From: an uncultured Alphaproteobacteria bacterium
Lineage (GTDB): Bacteria > Pseudomonadota > Alphaproteobacteria > Rhizobiales > Hyphomicrobiaceae
Direction of reading: 5' to 3'
Assembly (NCBI GenBank): GCA_937950105.1
Contig: CALFEM010000082.1
Location: 1 to 6,027, forward strand
Length of the DNA: 6,027 bases
A program made the translations under genes and the position numbers. The first letter of the stretch is position 1. Every line of letters starts with the position of its first letter. The notes under the pieces were generated by a model that worked only from the letters and a program-made list of their open reading frames with translations, was not told the origin of the DNA and ran no database searches. Shown here piece after piece: positions 1-6,027 of this stretch.

Positions 1-394
1 TCACGTGCGAATAGAGCATCTCCGGCTTGACGATGTTGCGCGCGAAAATGTCGGGGCGTGCCTGATAGACGATCTCGAGCTGGTCCTCGAGCCCGCGAGT
101 GATGACGAGCGCGGTCGGCTCGCCCTTGCGCTCCAGCAGGGCGTTGGTGGCGACGGTGGTGCCCATCTTGATCGAGGCGATGCGTGCCGCCGGAATCGGC
201 GCGTCGCTGGCGATGCCGAGGATGCGGCGGATGCCTTCGAGTGCGGCGTCGTCATAGGCGCCGGGATTGACCGAGAGGATCTTGCGCGCGATCAGTTCGC
301 TCGAGGGCGAGCGCGCGACGACGTCGGTGAACGTGCCGCCGCGGTCGATCCAGAAATCCCAGCGGCCGCCGTCGTCTGTCCCGGACGCTGCCAT
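1..394 (-). CDS. 5-oxoprolinase / hydantoinase-oxoprolinase family protein, N-terminal fragment (partial)
   Basis: The reading frame on the minus strand is open from an ATG at 394 to the window edge (131 complete codons, no stop), so the gene continues outside. The start is supported by a purine-rich GGGGAGAGG about 3-6 bases upstream. Residues 17-26 read [10 protein letters not shown], the nucleotide-binding loop of the HyuA/5-oxoprolinase N-terminal domain (ASKHA-like fold), and residues 77-91 read [15 protein letters not shown], a second hallmark of the family. The form beginning [13 protein letters not shown] is more typical of the long fused 5-oxoprolinases (about 1200 residues, ATP-dependent opening of 5-oxo-L-proline to glutamate in the cytoplasm) than of HyuA alone, whose loop usually reads DVGGTFTD. 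If so, it would recycle pyroglutamate. Substrate and fusion state cannot be seen here; an N-methylhydantoinase or acetone carboxylase-like subunit remains possible. Confidence 0.88.
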   Translation of the reverse strand, partial: MAASGTDDGGRWDFWIDRGGTFTDVVARSPSSELIARKILSVNPGAYDDAALEGIRRILGIASDAPIPAARIASIKMGTTVATNALLERKGEPTALVITRGLEDQLEIVYQARPDIFARNIVKPEMLYSHV

Positions 395-431
395 GCCCTC
401 TCCCCGCACGCTCGACCATGCCTGTCTGTCA

Positions 432-458
432 GCTATCGGCGCAGGCGACGGGCGTCAA
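432..458 (-). promoter_or_regulatory. Possible promoter for the oxoprolinase gene
   Basis: Read on the minus strand, TTGACG (458-453) is followed after 15 bases by GATAGC (437-432), about 40 bases ahead of the ATG at 394. The -35 box is good, but the -10 box is weak and the spacer is shorter than the usual 16-18. This is a pattern match only. Confidence 0.22.
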
Positions 459-553
459 CGGCGCAGGCCGGAGCGGCGCGCAAACCTGAGGCGCAACCGT
501 AAGCGTCAATGCGGACGAGCGACAGCCCGGGATGGCATCCATGGGAGAATGGG

Positions 554-603
554 GCGAGGGACCGCAAACCTCGGGCCGTGGGCCGTCGTTTGCGGCTCCT
601 CGC
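554..603. repeat. Long imperfect inverted repeat (hairpin)
   Basis: The left arm GCGAGGGACCGCAAAC (554-569) and right arm GTTTGCGGCTCCTCGC (588-603) are complementary at 14 of 16 positions, with one two-base internal mismatch. The 18-base loop contains its own GGCC-GTG-GGCC mini-hairpin (574-584). There is no T tract on either side, so it does not look like a classic intrinsic terminator. It could be a transcript-stabilising or attenuating structure, or one copy of a dispersed palindromic repeat. Confidence 0.7.
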
Positions 604-613
604 GCTGCCCGTC

Positions 614-633
614 CAGCGCCCCGAAGAGCGCTG
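614..633. repeat. Short hairpin
   Basis: CAGCGC (614-619) and GCGCTG (628-633) form a six-base-pair GC-rich stem with an eight-base loop. It sits 10 bases from the larger hairpin on its left and 21 bases from the REP-like palindrome on its right. There is no adjoining T run. On its own it would be unremarkable in high-GC DNA; its place in a cluster is why it is listed. Confidence 0.35.
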
Positions 634-654
634 AACCGGCAGTCGGGTGGAGTG

Positions 655-676
655 GCCGGCTAGAAGCCGGCTCTAC
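655..676 (-). repeat. GTAG-type REP-like palindrome
   Basis: On the minus strand the element begins GTAG (676-673), then has AGCCGGC, a short TTCT/TCT centre, and GCCGGC. The stem is a perfect seven base pairs, GCCGGCT (655-661) with AGCCGGC (665-671), with a three-base loop. A 5' GTAG or GGAG tetranucleotide next to an imperfect GC palindrome is the signature of REP elements mobilised by REP-associated tyrosine transposases (RAYTs), as in the SMAG elements of Stenotrophomonas. Only one copy is visible in the window and no RAYT gene is present, so assignment to a dispersed family is inference. Confidence 0.5.
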
Positions 677-726
677 GCCTCGGGCGCGGTCGCTGGTTCG
701 CGAACTCGCGGGGACGGTGAAAGTGT

Positions 727-843
727 TCAGCGAGTGATGGTGACGTGGGTGGTCGGTCCCGGCTCGGGCGGTTCCGCCCGAACGCCGGATGTCCAGATCG
801 CAAATGCCGCAGCAGCGCAGATAGCCAGCAAAAGGCTCCTCAT
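727..843 (-). CDS. Small secreted peptide (38 aa) with signal sequence, unknown function
   Basis: The minus-strand ATG at 843 opens a 38-codon frame ending in TGA at 729-727. It is preceded by a strong ribosome-binding sequence, GGAGGAGGG, ending seven bases before the start. The product begins MRSLLLAICAAAAFAIW: one Arg, then an unbroken hydrophobic core, then TSGVRA, which ends in a V-x-A site for signal peptidase I. Cleavage after residue 23 would leave the 15-residue mature peptide EPPEPGPTTHVTITR, proline-rich at the front and without cysteine, so it does not look like a lipoprotein. Export to the periplasm or outside is inferred. I recognise no family. It is followed by the hairpin cluster at 554-676. 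The larger frame overlapping it (506-997) has no such features and is judged spurious. A chance frame is possible, but signal sequence plus ribosome-binding site argue for a real gene. Confidence 0.55.
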   Translation of the reverse strand: MRSLLLAICAAAAFAIWTSGVRAEPPEPGPTTHVTITR

Positions 844-850
844 CGTACGT

Positions 851-859
851 CCCTCCTCC
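851..859 (-). promoter_or_regulatory. Strong ribosome-binding site of the small secreted peptide
   Basis: GGAGGAGGG on the minus strand (859-851) is an extended Shine-Dalgarno match, with seven bases (ACGTACG) before the ATG at 843. It is the best ribosome-binding sequence in the window and is the main reason to believe this start. Confidence 0.6.
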
Positions 860-867
860 GCAACACT

Positions 868-887
868 GGCTCGCTGGGGGACGAGCC
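868..887. repeat. Hairpin in the leader of the small peptide gene
   Basis: GGCTCG (868-873) pairs with CGAGCC (882-887) around an eight-base loop. In the minus-strand transcript it would lie about nine bases upstream of the ribosome-binding site, so it could influence translation or leader stability. A six-base-pair stem can arise by chance in high-GC DNA. Confidence 0.35.
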
Positions 888-889
888 GG

Positions 890-909
890 CGCTCTAAGTC
901 GCTCTATGT
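890..909. repeat. Tandem 10-base direct repeat
   Basis: CGCTCTAAGT (890-899) is followed immediately by CGCTCTATGT (900-909), identical at nine of ten positions. A 10-base period places the two copies on the same helical face, as in tandem operator half-sites. It lies upstream of the leftward small peptide gene. No regulator can be named. Confidence 0.4.
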
Positions 910-992
910 CGGGTGGATCAGGGCGTTTCCCGGTTCGCCGCTGGAAAATGCTCTGCTCCACGTTAGGGAGTGTGGGTCTACAACTTAAGTCG

Positions 993-1009
993 GTCAATTC
1001 AATGTTGAC
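993..1009. promoter_or_regulatory. Inverted repeat with divergent TTGAC boxes
   Basis: GTCAA (993-997) and TTGAC (1005-1009) form an inverted repeat with a seven-base AT-rich centre. Each arm is also a -35-like box: TTGACC reading left (997-992) and TTGACG reading right (1005-1010). The rightward box has TGTACG 17 bases later (1028-1033), a weak -10, about 70 bases before the TerB-DnaJ start. The leftward box points towards the small peptide gene, but I see no good -10 for it. The spot lies in the least GC-rich part of the intergenic region, which suits a divergent promoter or operator. Confidence 0.35.
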
Positions 1010-1100
1010 GCAACAACCATCACGATTTGTACGTCCTGTGGAAAAAGTCGCGCACGGTGCTTTGCTTCCCGGGCGCGGTTATTGCCGGTAAGCTGAGAGC

Positions 1101-1862
1101 ATGGTCTGGACCTGGTTGAAATCGCGGTTCGGCGCTCGCAAAGGTGCCGTGACCGGGGTGCGCAGCACCCTGGCGGGCATCGCCGGCGCACTCGGCATCG
1201 AGGGGGGCGCTTGCACGCCCGGGAGCCAGCGTTCGGCGTTCACCATGGCGCTGGTGGCGCTGGCGGCGAAAATGGCCAAGGCGGACGGTGTCGCCGTCAC
1301 CATCGAGTCCGACGCCTTCGAGCGCTGGTTCGAGGTCCCGGCCGATCAGCGCGACGCGGTGCGGCGCGTATTCGACCTCGCCAAGCGCGATGTCGCCGGC
1401 TACGAGGCCTACGCGGAGCAGATCGCCCGCCTGCTCGAAAAGGAGCCGGAGTTGCTCCGCGACGTGTTCGAGTGCCTCTTCCACGTGGCTTCCGCCGATG
1501 GCGTGCTGCACGAGGCGGAAGAGCGGTTCCTGACGCGCGTCGCGCGCATCCTCGCCATCAGCGACGCCACCTACCTCGACATCCGCCATATGTTCGTTGT
1601 CGATCCGGATGATCCATTCACCGTGCTTGGCGTCCGGCCGACGATCTCCGACGCCGACCTCAAGGTGCGATACCGCAAGCTCGTCATGGAAAACCACTCG
1701 GACCGGCTGGCGGCCCATGGTGTGCCGCGCGAGTTCCAGGTGTTCGCCGACCGCAAGCTGGCGGCCATCAACGCCGCCTATGACGCGATCCGAGAGCGCC
1801 GCGACCGGATGCGCGACATGGAGGCCGCGTCCGGCAACGGCGCGGCAGGCAGACGGGCGTGA
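1101..1862 (+). CDS. TerB-DnaJ (DjlA-like) protein with altered HPD motif
   Basis: This 253-residue protein has a TerB-like helical domain (about 44-165), with two acidic helix-turn repeats around KADG (60-63) and SADG (131-134), and a C-terminal J domain (about 171-235) opening DPFTVLGV. This is the DjlA-family layout, a J-domain co-chaperone that recruits and stimulates DnaK. E. coli DjlA has an N-terminal membrane anchor, but residues 1-43 here show no clear transmembrane helix, so a cytoplasmic or peripheral location is more likely. The J-domain loop reads ENHSDRL: His199-Ser200-Asp201 replaces the invariant His-Pro-Asp needed for DnaK stimulation. The TCG serine codon (1698-1700) is one transition from CCG proline. 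The ATG at 1101 is the first possible start after an in-frame TAA at 1089; its ribosome-binding site is weak. The stop overlaps the start of the next gene, so the two are probably cotranscribed. Confidence 0.9.
   Translation: MVWTWLKSRFGARKGAVTGVRSTLAGIAGALGIEGGACTPGSQRSAFTMALVALAAKMAKADGVAVTIESDAFERWFEVPADQRDAVRRVFDLAKRDVAGYEAYAEQIARLLEKEPELLRDVFECLFHVASADGVLHEAEERFLTRVARILAISDATYLDIRHMFVVDPDDPFTVLGVRPTISDADLKVRYRKLVMENHSDRLAAHGVPREFQVFADRKLAAINAAYDAIRERRDRMRDMEAASGNGAAGRRA
1859..1862 (+). promoter_or_regulatory. GTGA start/stop overlap coupling the two operon genes
   Basis: GTG (1859-1861) starts the amidase and TGA (1860-1862) ends the TerB-DnaJ gene. No strong ribosome-binding site precedes the GTG, so re-initiation by terminating ribosomes is the likely mode of translation. 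Confidence 0.75.
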
Positions 1863-2638
1863 CGATCGGCTTTTCTCCCGACAGCGATCTCGTGCAGCGG
1901 CTGCATCCGTCGCCGAACGTGGAGCCGCGCGCGGGCGAACGCCGGCCGGATATGCTGCTGCTGCACTATACGGGCATGACCTGCTGCGAGAAGGCGATCG
2001 ACTGGCTGTCGCGGCCCGAAAGCAAGGTGTCGTGCCATTACGTCGTCGCCGAGGACGGCACGATCACGCAAATGGTCGCCGAGAGCCTGCGCGCCTGGCA
2101 TGCAGGGCGCTCGCACTGGGCCGGCGAGAGCGACATCAACTCGTGCTCCATCGGCATCGAGATCCACAATGCCGGGCATGCGTGCGGCTATCCCGAGTTC
2201 CCCGAGGCGCAGATGGCGGCGGTGGTGCGGCTGTCGGCGGACATCGTGGCGCGCCATGGCATCGCGCCAGCGCGCGTGCTGGCGCATTCCGATGTGGCAC
2301 CGGATCGCAAGATCGATCCCGGCGAGCGCTTCGACTGGCAGCGGCTGGCGGCGGCGGGTGTCGGCCGCTGGCTCGAACCGGCACCGCTCGCCACCGAGGA
2401 GGATGCGCCGCCGCTCGCGGCCGGAGCACGATCGGAGCGCGTCGCCGAGGTGCAGCACCTGCTGCGCGGCTACGGTTACGGCATCGATGTGACGGGTTTC
2501 CTCGATACCGCTACGGCGTTCGTGCTGCGCGCGTTTCAGCTGCACTGGCGGCCGGCCCGGGTCGACAGCCGCCTCGATGCGTCCACGCTCCTGACGGCCC
2601 GCCGCTTGCTGGCGAGCACGGCCGGCGCACGCGTCTGA
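1859..2638 (+). CDS. N-acetylmuramoyl-L-alanine amidase (AmpD/AmiD type) with peptidoglycan-binding domain
   Basis: The 259-residue product is a zinc amidase of the Amidase_2 family, which cuts the bond between N-acetylmuramic acid and L-alanine in muropeptides. The catalytic domain spans about 20-160. His36 (LLLHYTG), His143 (AHSDVAP) and Asp153 (KIDPG) match the three zinc ligands of AmpD; Glu101 (GIEIHN) and Lys151 fit the catalytic Glu and Lys. A PG_binding_1-type repeat follows at about 190-252 (EVQHLLRGYGYGIDVTGFLDTAT). There is no signal peptide or lipobox, unlike E. coli AmiD, which shares the two-domain layout. A cytoplasmic muropeptide-recycling role like AmpD is therefore likely but leaves the wall-binding domain unexplained. 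The GTG start overlaps the TGA of the upstream gene (GTGA), implying translational coupling. Cys42-Cys43 just after the first ligand looks unusual to me. Confidence 0.93.
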   Translation: MTIGFSPDSDLVQRLHPSPNVEPRAGERRPDMLLLHYTGMTCCEKAIDWLSRPESKVSCHYVVAEDGTITQMVAESLRAWHAGRSHWAGESDINSCSIGIEIHNAGHACGYPEFPEAQMAAVVRLSADIVARHGIAPARVLAHSDVAPDRKIDPGERFDWQRLAAAGVGRWLEPAPLATEEDAPPLAAGARSERVAEVQHLLRGYGYGIDVTGFLDTATAFVLRAFQLHWRPARVDSRLDASTLLTARRLLASTAGARV

Positions 2639-2654
2639 GATCGCGCGCCCCCGC

Positions 2655-4133
2655 TTATGGCACGCTTTTCACGCTCACCGCGCCATTGCGCCGTTCGACG
2701 AGGTAGTACGCCCACCGCAGAGCCGGCAGCCGGCACGAGTTGCGACCCGACAGGCACGGCGTGCCCGGGAGGAAGCGGTCGACGTCTGCGCGCCGGGCGG
2801 GAAAGCCGGCGACACCGGTCGACTTGAGCCAGCCGTGCACCGTGTAGGCCGAGATGATCCAGCTTTCGCCCTCGCGGATTGTTTCGATCGACGGGGGGCG
2901 CGATTTCGGATGGTGCTCGCTGAACGACCACGAATAGACCCCGGCGATGTCGAGGCCGAGGCCGTAGGTGGCGCCGATCTCGTCGGCGAGTAGCACGCGC
3001 CCCTCGCGCCGCGCCTGCTCGGCGAACGCGCGTACGGCGGCCGCCGCCTCGGGGCTCGGGCGCGCGGCCACGGCGAAGATGACCTGGTTCGTCAGCATGA
3101 CGGCGAAAGCCGCCGCCGCACCGCCCCACGCCAGCCGGCGTCCCCGCGGTGTTTGCGTGGCACCGTCGACGATGGCCAGAACGGCGAGCACGTTGAGCGG
3201 CGTCGATATAGCGAACTTGGTGTGCAGGGCCAGTCCGATCAGTGCCCCGACGCCGACGGCGCTGGCGAGAAACGCGGCGTCCGGTGCGCGGCGGCGAACC
3301 AGGGCGGCGGCGGCGAGGAAAGCAATGCCGGTGCCGAGCCGCATGCGGTTGAGGCTCAGAATGTCGTCGTGCTCGGCGGTGAAGCGCAGGTAGGCGCGGA
3401 CGAAGTGCAGGTAGTCGAAGCCGACCATCAGACCCAGCACGACGACGCCTGCGGCGAGCGCGATCGCGTCCTCCAGCACGAGCTGCGTCAGCGGCTTGCG
3501 CCGCACGTCGCGCAAATCGCTGACGATCAGCATGGCGGCGCCGTAGGCCAGCGCACTCGGCCATGCAAGAGGGGCGAGCACCGCCGCGGTCTTGGCGAGC
3601 GTGCGCAGCACCACACCGTGAGAGTGGCCGTTCGCCGCGTCGGTCCAGAGCACCGCGAGCGCGAATATGACCAGCAACAACGCCGTGCTGTCGGGGCGCT
3701 GGCCGGAATGCAGCATGGTGACGAGCAGCGCGATGGGGAACAGCACGGCGACCAGCGGCCGGCGCAGCCGCAAGGCGGCAGCCGCGACGATCCCCGAGGT
3801 CAGAACGAACATCGTGGCACGGAAGGCGAGCAGGCTGTCGAGGTTCCAGCCGAAGCCGTCGATCCACGCGGACAGCGCGTAGATGTGCAGCCGTGGTGCG
3901 ATGTGAAAGTATTCCGGCTGCGGGTAGAAGCGGCTCAGCGCATGCACTGGCATCGTATCGCCGTCGGCTACCGCCTTGGCCCACGCAATGATGTAGAAGT
4001 CGTCGACGTGCGGAAGGTAGACGCTGCCCGCCGACAGCCAGACGGCGCCGAACGCGATCGTCACCAGAGCCGTGAACAAAATGGTGCGCGCGGACGAGCC
4101 TCGCTCGGCGATATCGGTCGGCGGCGGGCTCAT
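2655..4133 (-). CDS. Polytopic membrane protein, GT-C glycosyltransferase-like
   Basis: The 492-residue product has roughly ten hydrophobic segments (about 17-36, 103-121, 127-142, 149-164, 180-205, 218-238, 267-280, 285-303, 309-324 and 336-356) and a soluble C-terminal part (about 357-492). The first loop after TM1 carries HVDDFYIIAWAKAVADGD, with an Asp44-Asp45 pair where GT-C enzymes (PMT/ArnT type, using polyprenyl-phosphate sugars) keep a catalytic acidic residue. RPD at 146-148 between later helices also recurs in such proteins. I infer transfer of a sugar to lipid, glycan or protein on the outer face of the inner membrane; donor and acceptor are unknown. The start is supported by GGAG seven bases upstream. 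It converges on the amidase with 16 bases between stops and lies 120 bases downstream of the receiver gene on the same strand. It could instead be a membrane protein of other function. Confidence 0.7.
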   Translation of the reverse strand: MSPPPTDIAERGSSARTILFTALVTIAFGAVWLSAGSVYLPHVDDFYIIAWAKAVADGDTMPVHALSRFYPQPEYFHIAPRLHIYALSAWIDGFGWNLDSLLAFRATMFVLTSGIVAAAALRLRRPLVAVLFPIALLVTMLHSGQRPDSTALLLVIFALAVLWTDAANGHSHGVVLRTLAKTAAVLAPLAWPSALAYGAAMLIVSDLRDVRRKPLTQLVLEDAIALAAGVVVLGLMVGFDYLHFVRAYLRFTAEHDDILSLNRMRLGTGIAFLAAAALVRRRAPDAAFLASAVGVGALIGLALHTKFAISTPLNVLAVLAIVDGATQTPRGRRLAWGGAAAAFAVMLTNQVIFAVAARPSPEAAAAVRAFAEQARREGRVLLADEIGATYGLGLDIAGVYSWSFSEHHPKSRPPSIETIREGESWIISAYTVHGWLKSTGVAGFPARRADVDRFLPGTPCLSGRNSCRLPALRWAYYLVERRNGAVSVKSVP

Positions 4134-4253
4134 GCGATCTCCGGCGGTGGCTCAGACGGCGGCAGGGCTCAAGCTATGCTGTCCGTTAACGTCTCCGGCT
4201 CCGGCCTTCAACTGCCTTTCGGCTTGCGTCGCCCGCGGTCCTCGGCGCTCGCC
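4134..4253 (-). promoter_or_regulatory. Gap between receiver and membrane-protein genes, possible weak promoter
   Basis: This 120-base gap separates two leftward genes. It contains the eight-base palindrome CGTTAACG (4184-4191) and, upstream of it on the minus strand, a TTGAAG that could serve as a -35 box with an unconvincing -10. No strong terminator follows the receiver gene; GGCG-CT-CGCC (4244-4253) is only a four-base-pair stem without a T tract. Read-through from the receiver gene is therefore possible. Confidence 0.22.
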
Positions 4254-4604
4254 TTACCCGCCGAAGCTCGTCAGCGCCTGCTCCACCGCCGCGAAGTCGA
4301 ACGGCTTCGGCAGCATCGGCGCCGCACGGAAGCGCTCTTCGAGGCTGTCGGGGCCGTGTCCGGTGGCGAACACCGTCGGCACCGACAGCTTCTGCAGTGC
4401 TTCGGCGATGTCGAATGAGTTCTCCTGGCCGAGCGTGACGTCGAGGATGGCGCCGTCGACCGGCTCGCTCTCGAGGAGGGCGAGCGCATCCTTGACCGAG
4501 TGTGCAGGGCCGATCACGGTGTGGCCCAGTTCCTCCAGCCAATCACACAGCAGCATGGCGATCAGCGGCTCGTCATCGACGACGAGAATGCGCTTCTGTA
4601 TCAT
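4254..4604 (-). CDS. Stand-alone CheY-like response regulator receiver
   Basis: The 116-residue product is a complete receiver domain with no output domain. Asp10-Asp11 (LVVDDEP) form the acidic Mg2+ pocket, Asp55 (ILDVTLG) is the phosphoacceptor, Thr81 (FATGHG) the switch residue and Lys100 (PKPF) the conserved lysine. It should accept a phosphoryl group and act by binding a partner, or as a phosphate sink or intermediate. I chose the ATG at 4604 because AGGA lies six bases upstream and the receiver fold begins at once (MIQKRILVVDDEP). The frame stays open further upstream to 5306, but that stretch is antisense to the kinase gene and has no domain. It is divergent from the CHASE3 kinase gene, 108 bases apart, making that kinase the likely phosphodonor. 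The next leftward gene is the GT-C-like membrane protein. Confidence 0.93.
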   Translation of the reverse strand: MIQKRILVVDDEPLIAMLLCDWLEELGHTVIGPAHSVKDALALLESEPVDGAILDVTLGQENSFDIAEALQKLSVPTVFATGHGPDSLEERFRAAPMLPKPFDFAAVEQALTSFGG

Positions 4605-4712
4605 GAGGTTTCCTGTACGGGTGGTGGCAAAGAGACTAACCGCTCGCCGGTCGCTCCACCATACATCGCAGGCCACTCGAGATAGCGGACGAATACAAAC
4701 GCACGGATACGA
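4605..4712. promoter_or_regulatory. Divergent regulatory region of the receiver/kinase pair
   Basis: These 108 bases must carry promoters for both divergent genes. I see no good sigma-70 -35/-10 pair and no GGAAC-type general-stress promoter. The receiver side has AGGA before its ATG. On the kinase side ACGAAT occurs twice (4689-4694 and 4709-4714), exactly 20 bases apart, the second copy running into the kinase ATG. Such spacing, two helical turns, would fit a regulator dimer but could be chance. Confidence 0.4.

Positions 4713-6027
<1,315 letters not shown>

Larger units (their letters stand above)
395..726. other. Non-coding interval rich in inverted repeats
   Basis: I find no convincing gene in these 332 bases. 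The open frames on both strands are rich in Arg, Pro and Ser, lack family motifs and lack a sensible ribosome-binding site. What the interval does hold is structure: a long imperfect hairpin at 554-603, a short hairpin at 614-633, a GTAG-type REP-like palindrome at 655-676 and a possible promoter at 432-458 for the leftward oxoprolinase gene. It lies between two leftward genes, so the structures could act in the 3' region of the small peptide transcript or as a processing or termination zone before the oxoprolinase gene. Confidence 0.6.

Noticed and set aside
5..502. Plus-strand open frame of 165 codons
   Set aside because: It is antisense to the oxoprolinase coding region, which has clear family motifs; long antisense frames are expected at this GC content.
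506..997. Minus-strand open frame of 163 codons covering the hairpin region
   Set aside because: Its product is Arg/Pro/Ser-rich with no motif, and it runs through the REP-like palindrome and long hairpin. A different frame inside it has a strong ribosome-binding site and a signal peptide.
1020..1718. Minus-strand open frame of 232 codons over the TerB-DnaJ gene
   Set aside because: It is an antisense shadow; the plus frame has unmistakable TerB and J domains.
2639..2654. Possible bidirectional terminator between the convergent amidase and membrane-protein genes
   Set aside because: The 16-base gap has no stem-loop or T tract.
2536..3984. Minus-strand open frame of 482 codons
   Set aside because: It shares the strand but not the frame of the membrane-protein gene, its product is mostly Arg/Ala/His/Gly without hydrophobic segments, and it runs into the 3' end of the amidase gene.
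3153..4418. Plus-strand open frame of 421 codons
   Set aside because: It is antisense to both the membrane-protein and receiver genes, with a biased Gln/Arg/Glu/Gly composition and no domain.

Overview
The window looks like a stretch of high-GC chromosome (about two thirds G+C by eye), most likely from an alphaproteobacterium. I infer this from the strong G/C bias at third codon positions, from a TerB-DnaJ gene translationally coupled to an AmpD-like amidase (an arrangement I associate with Rhizobiales and relatives), and from a CHASE3 histidine kinase divergent from a stand-alone receiver. I see no insertion sequence, prophage, CRISPR array, tRNA or rRNA.

Layout from left to right. (1) Positions 1-394, minus: the N-terminus of a 5-oxoprolinase/hydantoinase-family enzyme, cut by the window edge. 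(2) Positions 395-1100: a roughly 700-base region with no large gene. It holds a likely 38-codon secreted-peptide gene (727-843, minus), a long imperfect hairpin (554-603), a GTAG-type REP-like palindrome (655-676), two smaller hairpins, a tandem 10-mer and an inverted repeat carrying back-to-back TTGAC boxes. (3) Positions 1101-2638, plus: a two-gene operon, a TerB-DnaJ (DjlA-like) protein followed by an AmpD/AmiD-type N-acetylmuramoyl-L-alanine amidase with a C-terminal peptidoglycan-binding domain, sharing a GTGA start/stop. (4) Positions 2655-4133, minus: a polytopic membrane protein resembling GT-C glycosyltransferases, convergent with the amidase. (5) Positions 4254-4604, minus: a stand-alone CheY-like receiver, upstream of and possibly cotranscribed with the membrane protein. 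(6) Positions 4713-6027, plus: a CHASE3 sensor histidine kinase, divergent from the receiver and cut by the right edge.

The kinase and receiver are probably a divergently transcribed signalling pair. The TerB-DnaJ/amidase operon links a chaperone-type protein with cell-wall recycling or remodelling. I found no clearly new multi-gene system. The most notable details are a J domain whose HPD tripeptide reads HSD, a tiny signal-peptide gene with a strong ribosome-binding site, and a dense cluster of structured intergenic elements.
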